NCBI GenBank assembly: GCA_016801845.1
Contig: CM028918.1
Coordinates: 18,164,001-18,228,000 of the forward strand
Length of the DNA: 64,000 nucleotides
Source of the DNA: Polydactylus sextarius
Lineage: Eukaryota; Chordata; Actinopteri; Polynemidae
Reading direction: 5' to 3'
Shown here: piece after piece, positions 48,701 through 61,059 of the stretch
Numbering within the stretch: the stretch's first letter is position 1
Layout of the letters: every line of letters starts with the position of its first letter
The notes under the pieces: model-generated
Told to the model about the DNA's origin: nothing
The model's database searches: none
What the model saw: only the letters and a program-made list of their open reading frames with translations
Made by a program: the position numbers and the translations under genes

Positions 48701-49435
48701 GTGGCCTGTCGCAGATGAGAATCCTCAGCTCAGATGCTATAAAATTTGATAGCTACCACTGCTCTGTGTGTATGTGTGTGTGTGTATGTGTGTTTTATTA
48801 TGACTCCAGGCTGTAACTGAAAAAATATACAAACCTGTAGAATTTTTAGGGGGGATAGAGACTTGTGCCAAATACAAGCTGGCATAATCTTGTGTGTAGT
48901 CTGGAAATCATGTTCCTCTCTTTACAGACCACAAACACACACGTACCGGTACATACACATACACACGTGTGCTCATGTCCATTACATAGTGCCAGGGCTG
49001 ATTCAGCATTGTTTTTTTTTTTTACTTCAGATCACTTGAGGATTACATGCTGGAGGTGTACTGTGTACCATGGTCTGATCAATATTGTAAATGGTGTACC
49101 ATATAGTAGAGTATTACATGTTGCTTTTTTCATTACATGCACTTATGATGCCAATAATCCAAGCTCCTCCTTTTCATTATAACATAAATTCATTATGGTT
49201 ACTAGGAGAAGTAATGACTTTCAATAGAGGAGCCAGAATCTCTGTGTTCAGCACTTTATTTCAGCATGAAAGCAAATCAGTTTATGACCAGAATTTATTA
49301 ATGGGGAGTAATTGTACATGGTTTCTCTGTCTGGTTCTCGGTGTAACTTGCAGACAGCCATATATTGAAACAAAGTGGTCCAGCCAAGCAGGATGAGATA
49401 CTTACAGATGTATAATATTTATCAGGAGCTGGAAA
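42750..49435. other. Long intergenic stretch, nothing firmly recognised
   Basis: 6.7 kb with short AC/GT runs (42953-42968, 46015-46035, 48770-48795) and poly-A at 46943-46956. Small frames of up to 105 codons on both strands were not recognised. A mixed, repeat-poor patch lies at 45.9-46.3 kb. Confidence 0.45.
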
Positions 49436-49439
49436 ATTT

Positions 49440-49820
49440 ACAGCGAAGTGTAAGAACTAAAGCGCCGCATGTGGTTGTCCAAGCTCAGTCTGATCCATTG
49501 TTCTGAGCATCACGTCAGGTTTCTTTTTAATATGCCAATGAAATCTGGTTGATTTAATTCAAAAGCAGCCCCATGCCGAGAACCGTGGCAAAGACCAGGG
49601 GCTGCTTTAATATTTTCTGACAGGGAAATCAAAGATCAAGATGGAGAGCTGTACTAAATGGCAGGGCTTTATAATTACAGGGCAGGTGGGCTTCAGCCGG
49701 GCAGAAATAGTGGCTTGAGTCATAGCTGTGCGGAATTTGGCTTAATAATTAATGAAGCAGAACCAGCTCCCTGCAGGGGAGGGACCAGCAGTTAGAAAAT
49801 TCACTTCACTCATGATGAAA
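49440..49820. other. Candidate conserved non-coding element
   Basis: The block is non-repetitive, with an internal inverted pair (aaaagcagccccatg ... ccaggggctgcttta) and paired homeodomain-type cores (tggcttaataattaatgaag). No frame is open over its length. The pattern recalls enhancers of developmental gene deserts. Confidence 0.35.
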
Positions 49821-51329
49821 TACCAGTGAAGTTTAAAGACATATTTCCATCTGCTATACATGAAATCCTCCTCAATTACTGCAAATGATTGGGCCTTTCC
49901 CCAAACTACTGAGAAGCTTACTTATGGTGATATATATGACAAAGGAGCTTCACTGAGACCTCCACCTGCTGTGAGCAATTAAAACTCACCACTGTGCCAT
50001 TAACAAACTGAACTACAGAACCCTTTTTCACTCCTGTTTGCACTACAGGAATGTGCCTAAAGGACCAGAATATAGGATTTTCATCTAATATTAGCAAAAT
50101 CAATGCAACATTACTGAAGAACATCTGAAAAAATCCAAATCCAAGGCCTCCAGCTATAGAACTGTTATTTAGATTTCCATTTGTTTTTGAATTACAAATT
50201 GCATATGGGAGCGGGTTGTAGTGTGTCACATGACCTGTGATGTCAATGAAAATGTAATTATGAACATTATGTCACATTTCTGCCAGTAGATCACATATCC
50301 TACACACCTTTTACTAGTCTTATATTTCTCTAAAATTCCACCACTAGCAGAGAAATAGCTGATAATATAATAAATGTTGTTATGAAAGTTGAGCAAAAGT
50401 TCTCGCTTTGAGTGAATCCAGCAATAAAGAAAAAGTTTCCTCTTTAAAGTGCAGCAGTTGTTGTGACATAAGCAGAAGTACCACATCTGTCCTTTGGGGG
50501 AGGCAGGAATCCACCTTCAGACTCAGAGATGTGAAAAAAAAAAAAAACAGGTCTATTTGACTGCAGGATGTTTTCAATTAAAATGATGCAAATGAAGCCT
50601 GATATGGTGCCACGCACATGCTTCCGCTTTAGCGTCCACTATCCCAGGTGGCTTTACTTTCAGTTCTGTTATGTAAAGAGTCCATCAAATTAAGTCAGAC
50701 AAATTAATAAGAGCAAAAATGTGCAGCACTTGTGACTGTAAATTCAAACTGAGAGTAGTATTTCAAGCCACAAAAAAGAGCCATGAGGATTATTACTAAA
50801 TAAAAACAATGAATTGAAGTGAACAATTCCTGAAGGGGAAAGAGTGTGGGTGTTGTCTTTGACATAATTAATTATTTATTGTTTTTTTGATTATTTTTTT
50901 TTTTTATTGACTTGTTTATTTATGTATTATCTGTACACATATCATATACTGTTGACCAAATGACTGGTCTCCAGAGCAGGTAATGGAAGCGTTCCAGTTG
51001 AATGTTGTCCTCATTTTCCCTATAAACGCTTTAATTCCCATATGGTAATGTCCTTCCTTGAGACCACTAACAATTTTAAGTTAAATATCACTTTCTTTCC
51101 AGGAAATTAAAGTAAACTGTCACCATAATAAGCAGTATTATCATCTTACCAAACATTTCATTCTGTGCCTATGTGTAACAACTCAACAATCCAGATGATT
51201 TTCTAAACAAAGTGACCTTTTTTTGTCAGTGTTTAGTGTTTAAATGGTCCTGTTTTCCCTATGTTGCTGTTTGCTTCCTGCCCTGCTGTGGAGAGCCATG
51301 TTTATTTCTGACAGGAGCAGATTTGGCAG

Positions 51330-52050
51330 GTTTAGAGTCAAATGGGGTTAACGTCCAGTCAGACAGCAGATAGGGGGCCACACACAGGTTTGTTTGACCC
51401 CTGACCTTGGAGCATTATGTCCAGAATGAGGGTAGCGAAGGTAGCCTTCTGTTGATTTGCTGGTAGTGGAGGAAACATTGACCTGGCAGCTTTGGGATAG
51501 ATTTTCTCCTCTGCACTGAGCTGCAGCTTCCTGACTGATTACAGCGATCTGAAGTAAAGCAGACCAACCTCTCCTCTCAAACGTAAACACATGTGGTGTG
51601 GATTTGTGTCATATAAAGGCATGCATTCTTCGCTGCCTAACTGTTTTGGAGACACCATTATCTTGAATACTCCAACGATACAGTATTTATGTCTGGCGTG
51701 CCAAAGCCACTGAGTAGCCAATAAAATGACAAAGCACTTCAAACAGCTTCTGAACCGCGAGCGACTCCAGCAGACGGCACAGCTGCCTGCACGGTTTCTT
51801 ATTGTGCAGTGTTTTAAGAAAGAGGCTATTACATCTTCACCTGTGGGGCCACAGGGAGAGAACAGGAGATGAGGAGTGATGTGGCTGTCGGCCTTGTCGG
51901 TGGACCACTTCCTGTTTGCCTCATGCTCAACGCCCGCTGAGAACAGCTGAGCATGATTTTACTCTCTCTCAAGCTGAGGGGTCCATTTATCTCAAGGAGA
52001 GATGTCAAAGGTGTGACAGATGAGAGAAGGACCAAATATTTCCTTTAGCT
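51330..52050. other. Complex repeat-poor block
   Basis: The sequence is of mixed composition with no recognised repeat. Minus-strand frames of 66-80 codons do not join into a gene by visible splice sites. Confidence 0.2.
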
Positions 52051-52504
52051 GATGTCCAGTCAGCCAACACACAGACTAACTTTCCTGTTCATATCCTCTA
52101 CGTACACATTTTATTGTCAGTGTGATTCTCAGGGCTGTGAAAAATGCTGCTGCTGTGTTGGGATGCACAGGATATATGGTTTTATTAACACAACATTACA
52201 AGTGTAGAGGACTACGTAGATTAAAACGCAGCTTTTATTCAAATTCTTTTCCATAAATATCTATGTGTTGTTGTTGTTTTTTTGTTTTTTTCTCATTGGG
52301 AATGATTAAGCCACATGATCGTGTGTAAGATGACAGGATATGTTTTTGTGATAAAACTTACAGACATTTACCAAATTTCCAGCAGCTCCAGTCAATTTTA
52401 TCTCATTGTTGTGGCCTAATGGCCTGCAAACAACAACTGCTGTTAGCAGGCTGTCAAGAGAAGAAGGTACAGGACTGAGGCTGGAGACTTGTCTTTGAGT
52501 TATC

Positions 52505-52900
52505 AATGACTGTGACCTTTGACCTCTGACTACTAAATTCTAATCTATTCATCCCTGAGTCCAAGTGAATGTTTCTAGCCAATTGACATGACATGAAGAC
52601 ATGCCTTCTAAGAATTCCTGAGATATCACATTTTTTAAGAATAGCACAGAAGACCTAAACATGACACATTTCGCATGACATCAGTGTGAGTAAATGAGTT
52701 AATGTTTTGGCACCACTGAAGGAATAGTTGTTCATTACTATAAAGGGTGAGATCATCCTGAACTTCACCTCTGACTATGAACATTTAAATAGTTAAGAAA
52801 ATATCTTTGTCAAAGTGTGTTCCCTGAAGATGTTCTTGGGATATTGAGTTAACAAGAATGGAACAGGTGAACAAACAACCCTTAGAAATACCACAATTGG
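52505..52900 (+). repeat. 'gacctttgacc'-type repeat, two partial copies
   Basis: The stretch ctgtgacctttgacctctga, ctactaaattctaatctatt, catccctgagtccaagtgaa and ttcctgagatatcac is a clear copy. A second weaker copy follows from about 52.76 kb (atgttcttgggatattgagt, acaagaatggaacag). Confidence 0.5.
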
Positions 52901-54059
52901 CAATTTGGCTACAATGTGTATTTTGACATGCACTTTCCCACTGAGCACACCTGAAGCCCATTCTGGCTCTGTGAAAATTGGTGCACAGGTACAATCACTC
53001 ATGATAAGTGAGCAATGCTTTACAGGCAATATGTCACCAACCATGGGTCTGCAGCTGCAGAAGTTAGAATTAGAATCTACAAGCAGCTAGTTCTGTACTC
53101 TCAGCACAGACATCATGGTCAAAGGCAAAGAAACTCTGGGGCAAGTCCCATTGGGACCCAACCTTGTTGGACCCTCAAACAAATCCATGTAGTTTCCACC
53201 AGCTCATTTTTCTCGTTCATGGCCACGCTGTAGATCCTGAACACACCGTATGTAATCAACCCTCATTTTTGCTGAAATGCTGATTTTTTTTTGTTTATAT
53301 GTTAATTTCTGGTTTTTGCATCCAGCACCTTTTACTGCTTTGTCTTAATGACTGACAGAATTGGATGCGCTTTTCAGTGACCTGTCTTTGTCAGCCTCTG
53401 GCTGCAGGCATTATTGTTGCTTAGGTGAAGTTATATTGCGTTGCTTTAAACTCATTGGTCATTGTTAATTCATGTATAAGTTGTTTGAAGCCATTTTATA
53501 ATTACAGTTATGGACTGTTATGTTTCACTGAAACATCCAGGGGTAGAGAGAGGTGACATAATGCAGATTTATTTAATAGAAGTGAAAAAAAGGAATAGAT
53601 TCCAATAATTAAGGGATTTATTACTAAAGCAATGAAAAAACAACTGTGAACAATGAGTCAAAGTGGCTGGATCACAAAAAAAAAAAAAAAAATTCTAAGA
53701 AAGACCAAATCTGGCACCACATTATAATCACTAACTACCTTAAGGTGTCTTCACACACACACATACACAGTACAATGGCTGCCAACTGGCCCATACTTGC
53801 ACTGGCTAAGGCTCCTTGCACAGCTCCTATCCCCAGCCACTGACTGTAGGTCTGACACTGACTGACTGTAGAGTCAGCCAGTCTTTGTCACCTGTCAGCA
53901 AGAAATGGAACAGCAACACCTACAGGGGATACTGAAAGGAGAGCGGGATGGAGACACAAGGGCACAATCACATAAATGCAGACTACGGCATCAAATAATT
54001 CTTCATATGACCACGAATACACAAACCACATGGAAGAAGGAACACTTCATCGAACTAAA

Positions 54060-54565
54060 CCTTTCTGAAACCAACATCTTTGTCACCCTGGCGAGTCAAC
54101 GTCAAAATCTCCTCTTCGTCTAACACCCCAACCAAAGTTGCAAGAAACATGTGTGTCATGTTTGATGACCAACTATCTTTTTACCTTCTGCTTGTGCCAC
54201 AACATACAACATAAGAAAAATCAGGCCTTATTTAACTCCCTATGACAACTTGCCTTCCCTACAGATGGTCCAGAAAACACTGACACATCTGGTCTTTGAT
54301 CATTCATGTCAAATGTCACTCTACTGCTCACTGACCTTCACTGGATACCCATCACAGCCATCTACTTTAAATCAGTCATACAAACTTATGCTCCCTCTTG
54401 GCCAGTATGTTCCTCCACATTGACTGGTATCACTATCCCTGCATAGTCCATAGTGCTCGCATTTGTTTATCCCTGATGGTGAAATAAGCTTCCAAATGCT
54501 CTCAGAGAAGTACCATCCCTCTCTGTCCTCAAGAATCTCTTTGGCTGCATTCACACTGACTTTGT
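54060..54565 (+). mobile_element. L2-like LINE reverse-transcriptase C-terminal remnant
   Basis: One frame reads VARNMCVMFDDQLSF, the 'LGVxFDDxLSF' block after the catalytic region. Later frames give DLHWIPITAIYFKSVIQTYA, the 'LHWLPVxxRIxFK' block, and ALREVPSLSVLKNLF, the C-terminal 'LR..PSL..FK..LK' block. Frameshifts separate them. The order and the spacing are right for an L2-clade LINE, 5'-truncated. Confidence 0.75.
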
Positions 54566-55135
54566 TTAGTCCAACTGAATCGAACCCTGGACTGAACTGG
54601 ACTTAAACTCTAAAAATGTGGTCTGGTTTATTACTGGTTTAAACTGCATTCGAACAAATCACAGGAACTTTACCAATCACATTTCTCTGAAACACTTTGT
54701 GACTTGAGGACTGGAAAAATAGTAGTGTATATGAGACAGTGCATACCATATTCATTAAATCAAGGAAATGAATACAGATTGCAGATGATCTTCCCCTAAA
54801 TGCTGCATTATTTTGGTTATTTAATAGCAGACATTCATGTGCAATCTGCTAATATGTGCTGACATCAATATCAAGATGAACAGAAGCTGGCTCCATTATA
54901 AACAACATCCTGCAACAAATTATTGTTTCTTATTGTCCTCTCTGTTTGAATGTACTGACCAACTGCCTGGCATTATTTCCATCACATGGATTTTGTTTAC
55001 AAGTTCTGGACATTTTGAGATTTCCCTCTGTGAATACAAAATAAAACAGTTGGAAAACTGAAACCGTGCATTACTTTGGCTTTGATCCGGTTCCGAATCA
55101 GTTCTGGACCTTCAGGTTTGAACATACCTGTAGTG
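54545..55135. mobile_element. Possible MITE with 'ttcacactgac'-type ends
   Basis: The left side reads gctgcattcacactgacttt and atcgaaccctggactgaact. The right side, in reverse complement, reads caggtatgttcaaacctgaa and ccagaactgattcggaaccg. This is the look of a common fish MITE with ends derived from 'ttcacacctga' and 'ggttcg' motifs. The ends match weakly, so the boundaries are approximate. Confidence 0.35.
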
Positions 55136-56059
55136 TTGCTTTATTTTGGATAAAAGTGTCTAAAGACTATATAAAAATATAATACCACTGGAGTTTTATG
55201 TGTACTTTTTTTCTTGCACCATCTCCCTCCCAGGAAAAATGTGGATGACTTGATGGATGGGTCAGCAGAAGATTCTGCAAAATTATTTCTAGAATCATCA
55301 GATTTGTCACCTCCAAAAAATAGAAATTGTTGCCAGTATTCAACACAAAACTACTGTATTATGATAAAGATGCTGATGCATCGTCTCCTCACAGATCAGA
55401 TAACAGTTTCTTTTCTGTCTTTTTTATTCTCAAGGGCCAAAATAATTGGTCAATTGATTATCAATAAAAACAACTTTTTTTAAATAGTTGAGGTAATTCA
55501 TCAAGATCATTCTAATGGGAGGATTTTTTTTGTCTTCATAGTTTTTAAATTTAATATATTTTAGTTTTCAGTATGGAAATATAAAGGATGAGACTTTCTT
55601 TTTCAGCTTAATGCCTTAAGATGTTGGATATATTGTCATTGTTCAAAGAAGTTTAAAGGAAAAAGCAATAGTAAAACTTATGGGACCACTAAGTACTAAT
55701 ATTGCGATGAGTCACTGAGTTGAAAACTGCAGTGCAGTTCCGTGAAGTAGAATTTTTAGTCCCATCCAAAAAAATTGAACTCAATTTGCAATGCAACTTT
55801 TGCACAACAGCAACTCAGCGTTTCATAAATATTTGTGTAACTAAAATCTGCACAAAGAAAGTATGAAATCATAAAAGAATTCACTCTCTAAACATGAATA
55901 AATCAAATGTTTTTCCAGCAGTGAATACCCCAGGTGCCAAATAAGTACTTTTGTTTGTATTCATACAAGACTCCACATGCGTAAAAGCATAAAAAGTATA
56001 CAATTCCATTAAAGTGAAGTGTGTGAAATGTGTGTGTTTTTCCTTTTAGCGTGAGATGA

Positions 56060-56350
56060 CTCAACAAATATTTAACCATGAACGGCTCACTCTGAAAGGC
56101 AGAACCCAGAGAGCCAACACTGTAATCTGTGATTTCATACAGAACTAATGCACAGCTTGGACTCGCTCCACTGATGTGAACAGCAGACTGATCCGTCTAT
56201 AAAATATGCAAAACGAACCTCATCCCTGGAACGTTTTTATTGGGACCATCTCAATTGTGCTGTCTGTTCTGATTTATTTACTATCCTGCTCTCCTTTGAT
56301 ATGCCACAGTGTAACAGATTAAAGGACAAATCCCTTTCTCTTGTAGCAAT
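56060..56350. other. Complex repeat-poor block, possible non-coding element
   Basis: About 290 bp of non-repetitive sequence, with tgatttatttactatcctgc and caaatccctttctcttg, before the microsatellite at 56.54 kb. No open frame of note. Confidence 0.2.
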
Positions 56351-56533
56351 AAGGGAACAGAAATAAACATTTCCTCAAACTGTCCCACACAAAAAAAATG
56401 ATGTATAGAGTCAGAAACGTATTGCCCTGCTTCCCTTCACTGAGGAGTGGAAGCTTTAACATTAATACTGCATGTATAAGACATGATTCTTCTTTTTTGG
56501 AGATATTTTGGGACAGAACTCCCCAAAAAAAGA

Positions 56534-56537
<4 letters not shown>

Positions 56538-56566
<29 letters not shown>
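56538..56566. repeat. (AT)n microsatellite
   Basis: About 14 TA units. Confidence 0.9.
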
Positions 56567-56589
56567 CTGATGAGTGACATCATAGATCT

Positions 56590-56690
56590 CAAAACAGCTC
56601 AATGGCCACCTGGTGGCTGATTGCAGTATAGTCACAAATCCCGCCCCCTTTATGATGGATTCATTCATTCAGTCTTCTTTGTTTAACTTT
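56590..56690. repeat. Dispersed 'gccacctggtggc' repeat
   Basis: The stretch aatggccacctggtggctga, ttgcagtatagtcacaaatc and ccgccccctttatgatgga is a fish repeat pattern. The 13-base palindrome-like core gccacctggtggc resembles the CTCF core. Related pieces lie at 63.19-63.42 kb. Confidence 0.45.
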
Positions 56691-56955
56691 GGTTTTAATT
56701 AATTATCTGATGTTATAAAAACATGATGAAATTGATGATTATCAGATGAAATTGCATTACCATTGTTCAGGTGGGTGAATTATTGTAAAGACAAGTGCTG
56801 TCATTTTTTAAAACTATATTTCAGCTTTTGGTTTCTTCTCTATACTCTATAATGTAATTTAATGCACACACTATACACATACACTTATTTTATATTTCTG
56901 ATTTATTATAATTTTCTATGTTTATAAATATTCCATATCTTGTTTCGGGAGACTG

Positions 56956-57109
56956 GCTGTCCGGCTGGAGTTCAATTGCAATAAAAACTTCAATTTTAGG
57001 CTTTTACCCAATACACACTTATTTCTATCTAATCTGCTCAGCAGTGGCTGACATCTACAAGATGTTTCTCTTCCCCAAATGAGAATGTCTACAAGGATTT
57101 GCCACAGTC
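56956..57109. repeat. 154-bp direct repeat, copy 1
   Basis: It starts gctgtccggctggag, has aataaaaacttcaatttt, and ends gatttgccacagtc. It matches 58117-58270 over the full 154 bp with five substitutions and no indel (about 97 percent). The flanks differ completely. An AATAAA lies about 30 bases in. The class is unknown; see the findings. Confidence 0.9.
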
Positions 57110-57344
57110 CCCAACTATAAGAAAAAAAAAAATAGCAAAGTATACACATATACATATATATAGTTCTGATTATGCTTAAGGTATCTGTAGTTTAGTAAAT
57201 TTTTTTGCATATTCATGTACTGTTGATGTTCTGTTGATCATCTGTTTCACAACAACAAAGAAGGAAAAAGTGATGCACCAACTAAAACATGAAGGAATAA
57301 GAGTAAAACTGAACCATTTAAAATCACATTTGCTTTACTGCTTA

Positions 57345-57412
57345 TTCTTCAGTCACATTCATACCTATGGACAATTTAGTCACCAGTTAACCTGCATGTC
57401 ATTTGAGGTCAT
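57345..57412 (-). repeat. Small fragment of the SINE-like repeat
   Basis: The stretch cacattcatacctatggaca followed by atttagtcaccagttaacct is the antisense of the 'ggttaattggtgactctaaattgcc' part of the dispersed repeat. It lies between the two 154-bp direct repeats. Confidence 0.5.
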
Positions 57413-58116
57413 GTTGAGGAATCCAAGAAGTCCACAGGAAACCAGTGCAGTGACAAGAAGAACGTGATATTTCCAACAAAAAATAGAGAACCATTATGTT
57501 GTGACAACTGTGCAAACCACTGACCCACCTCCAAAATTACAATAAACCTATTGAGAAAATTATCTTTGCCAAGGATTAAATGATGAAGTAAATGAATTAA
57601 ACACAATACAAAAAGACACACCAGCAAATTACTGAAGATTAAAAGTTCTGCAGTGTTGCTGTTTTAAATTTCAAAATCAGTTTTATCTCATTTTCAAAGC
57701 CTTGTACCAAAAGGCCACAATCATTTTTTATTTCTGTACGGTCTGTATTGTTTTTTCTTTTTTCATTTGTTTTGTTTTTGCAGTGAACATGCAGGTAAAA
57801 CTTGATGTGGGCTGATGCAGCAGCCAGCGTTTCATGTTTGTAGGTGCAGAAAGTGTTCTGTTAGTTGTACATTGTGTTACAGTTTGTTTGTTTCTGAAGA
57901 CTAACGTGACAAGTTAACATCAGCAGGAGTTGCCGAATGCTAGTAAGTAAACAAGCAGCACATTCACTCCAGGCTGATGTGTATTTGGGAGCTCTGCTCC
58001 AGGCTTGGGAGTTTTTTTTTTTTTTTTTCATTTGAAGTTGCTGATCGATACTGTGACTCAGCATCTGCCCCAGTGCCAGAGACTTAAGGTGCTGAGATTT
58101 CTACCTTTCAGAACTC

Positions 58117-58270
58117 GCTGTCCGGCTGGAGTTCTGTTGCAATAAAAACTTCAATTTTAGGCTTTTACCCCATACACACTTATTTCTATCTAATCTGCTC
58201 AGCACTGGCTGACATCTACAAGATGTTTCTCTTTCCCAAATGAGAATGTCTACAAGGATTTGCCACAGTC
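58117..58270. repeat. 154-bp direct repeat, copy 2
   Basis: This is the second copy of the segment at 56956-57109, 1,161 bp further on in the same orientation. It is preceded by a pyrimidine-rich stretch (ttctacctttcag). The near-identity contrasts with the strong decay of all other repeats in the window. Confidence 0.9.
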
Positions 58271-58274
58271 TGCT

Positions 58275-60030
58275 TGAGAATATGAGTCAAGTCTTCAGGC
58301 AAAAGACGTCCCTCAAGCGTCATATGGGTTTGTGTTCTAATTCAGGAGCTGGATCAAGAGCACTGCTCTCTGAAGAGCAGCTTTGCCTGGCCCCGTTTCT
58401 ACCTGGTATTCACACGTGATCTGTATCTAGATGTCAGATTTGCACAATGACATCTTAGCCTTTGGCCTTTTGGTATTAAGAAGTGTTTACATTATCTCTG
58501 TTCCATCTTTGCTGTGATCAGGTGTCAGTATCCTAATTAGTTTGGCAGTTCTGAAGGGATTGTAAGCCAGCATGGAGTACAATGCCACATACAGACATGA
58601 TTCATTTCTGAATCACAGCTATTGCTGATGCATGTAGCTGCTGACACAGACAGCTTAAGCTATCGGGGGAGGTGATGTTCTGTGACCTTTCAACTTTCTC
58701 ATTGAAGAATTAGGCTTTTAATTACAATTAGACATGGCGTGACAAAGGGTGACAAAAGGTGCATTTAAACCAAATGTAAAGTAAACTTTTCATATGGCAC
58801 CATTACAAACCAAGGCAAGGCAAAAAATATCAATAGCTCTGGGTAAGCAGGACATTTTGAACATTTCAGTCAAAGAATCAGAAATAATTTTGGCTGCATT
58901 TGGACGCCTGGAATTGTACGATACAACTTCAGTATCTTAAAGAGACAGAACCAAAGGAAAAATAATGCATGGCAAAACTTTGCTTTGCACACAATAAAAA
59001 GCCATAATGTCTCTCTTACTCTGTGATTCATACAGAACAGGTTCAAACACTGTTTTATTGTTATCAGATTTGTCTAAAGTGTAGTGTAAATGTTAATTAA
59101 ACAAAATACCCTGTGTGTTGTAACTATGTCTGAGGGTAGAGTTTAATATCCAACCATAAAACTGAAAATAAATGTGTAGATTTGTGTCCAGATGGCATAA
59201 AGAATCTCATAGACCAATAAACCACAGCACAGCTAACCTGGCTGAACAAGCATTCTTGAACCTCACAGGATACAAAACCATCAGTCGCATTGCTTTCACT
59301 TGATTAAATCCTCGCTGCATGTTTGGCATTATACTGCGCAATGCAACAAGCAGCGTATTCACTCTGATGTTAGTAATTTGATTATATCCACATTAAAACC
59401 ACTGCCATACTTGCAGCTGTTATGTAAACACCTTGACAAGGTTATATTAGTCATATAAAGGTTGAATTGAGGAAACACAACCTGATTAACACACCGAGAT
59501 TAACTGTCAATCTGCCACATTACCATGGCGTCTGTATATTATAATGCATATTCCGTCTTTAACCTGTGCTGTTCTATTTTATCATGTGCTATTTTTTTTT
59601 TAAGTCTTGTGTGTTACATACCTGTCTGTGTCTGTGACTGATGTGTCTCATGTGACATGTGAACTCATTCATCTACTGACCCACCTACACACACTTACAT
59701 CTGCACCCCCAGAGCTCTGTCTCTTACCTCAGCTTTTACCGCTACATGAGTCTACCATGAGTCCTGAGTCCAATTATAACTAGATGAGAATCCTAACACA
59801 ACCCTGAACCTCACTGATGGACATGTCATATATTCTATGCATTCTTGATCTAGGACTTTTTTCCTCTGAGCCTTCAATAAGTGATATTGGTTTGCACATA
59901 TAAAGTTAACCATCAATGAAATCATATAAATCTATAGGGGACATCACATTACTGCATAACATATACAAACTTCAGTGACTGTATGACTGCAACCTAATTA
60001 TTTAGAATACTCCAATTATTGATTTGACCT
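58275..60030. other. Intergenic, possible MITE at the left
   Basis: The stretch ctacctggtattcacacgtg and tctgtatctagatgtcagat (58.40-58.45 kb) recalls ends of 'acctggtatt' MITEs of fish, without a matched second end. The rest holds nothing recognised. Confidence 0.35.
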
Positions 60031-60035
60031 GTCAT

Positions 60036-60125
60036 AGCTCAGGAGGTAACCCAGGATGTTTACTTACCAGAGGGTTGGTGGTTCAGTTCCTTCTCTTCCC
60101 ATTCATGTTCACATGTCACGGGTAA
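60036..60125 (+). mobile_element. tRNA-related SINE remnant
   Basis: The stretch 'tcatagctcaggaggtaacc' (A-box-like), then agagggttggtggttcagtt (B-box-like) and tcttcccattcatgttcaca follow the same SINE pattern, in the plus orientation. The copy is short and diverged. Confidence 0.5.
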
Positions 60126-60734
60126 AATACTGAAGATATACTCTGGTTATCTCTTCATTTTATGATTGTTGTCCTTGCAGAATGACTGATGCTGCTACTG
60201 TAAATGTGCAGCCCTGTTTGAACCAGCTGTCTGTGTGTTTTCACACTGTAACTCTGTCCTCGTTTTCAGACTGATTTGACAACGCAACTCAAACATTCCC
60301 GCACAGCAAACAAACTGATACAAAAACACTAACCTATTTTAATCCCCACAGGAACCTCCACTCCTATCCATCAATCAACTGAACATATATATATTTCACT
60401 ATGATATCATTGCTGACAGGATTCTGCTCTTAAAATGACACATGATAGTCACCAAAAACTAATCAGTCAGAAATGCTGTAACTGATTTACCACAGATACA
60501 TCTCAAAAACCACTGTGTAGAACATCATGAGTCAATGACACAATCAAATCCAGTCTCCTGGGAATCAATGGCCACATGCACAACAGCCAAATCGGTGCAC
60601 ATGTTGTTGACAAATCAAGTGATCTAATTGGTCAGCTTAATGACTTGTGACAGCTTAGTGCTGGAGATTTCCCATTGGTTGTTGTGTTTTGAAAGGACTT
60701 TCTGCTATATCTACCCCTTTATCCCGAGCTCGGG

Positions 60735-61056
60735 GTTGGGGGGTCTGGATCCTATCCCAGCTGCTTACAGGCAAAGGCAGTGTACACCCTGGTCACCAGC
60801 TCGTTGCAGGGCCACATATAGACAAACAACCATTTGCACTCACATCCACACCTATGGGCAATTTAGCATGCTTAAAAGGATCTGCCAATGCATGCATGTG
60901 TTTGGCTGTGGGAGGAAACCAGAACTCCGAGAGGGGACCCACACAGACAGCATGCAAACTCCACATAGAATGCAAACTCCTGCACCTGACCCAGGACTCA
61001 AACCCAGGAACTTCTTTCTGCGAGGCAGCATCACTAACCCCTGTACCACTGTGCTG
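60735..61056 (-). mobile_element. Dispersed SINE-like repeat, second copy
   Basis: Read on the minus strand it runs from cagcacagtggtacaggggt through tcctgggtttgagtcctggg, gagtttgcatgctgtctgtg and taaattgcccataggtgtgg to ctgggataggatccagaccc, the same family and order as the copy at 17.5 kb. The long open frame on the plus strand here (208 codons) is an antisense reading of this repeat, not a gene. Confidence 0.75.
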
Positions 61057-61059
61057 TTC

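Noticed and set aside
56956..58270. LTR retrotransposon with the 154-bp repeats as LTRs
   Set aside because: No primer-binding site after copy 1, no purine tract before copy 2, no target duplication, and identity extends past the TGT/ACA ends. Kept only as an unclassified direct repeat.
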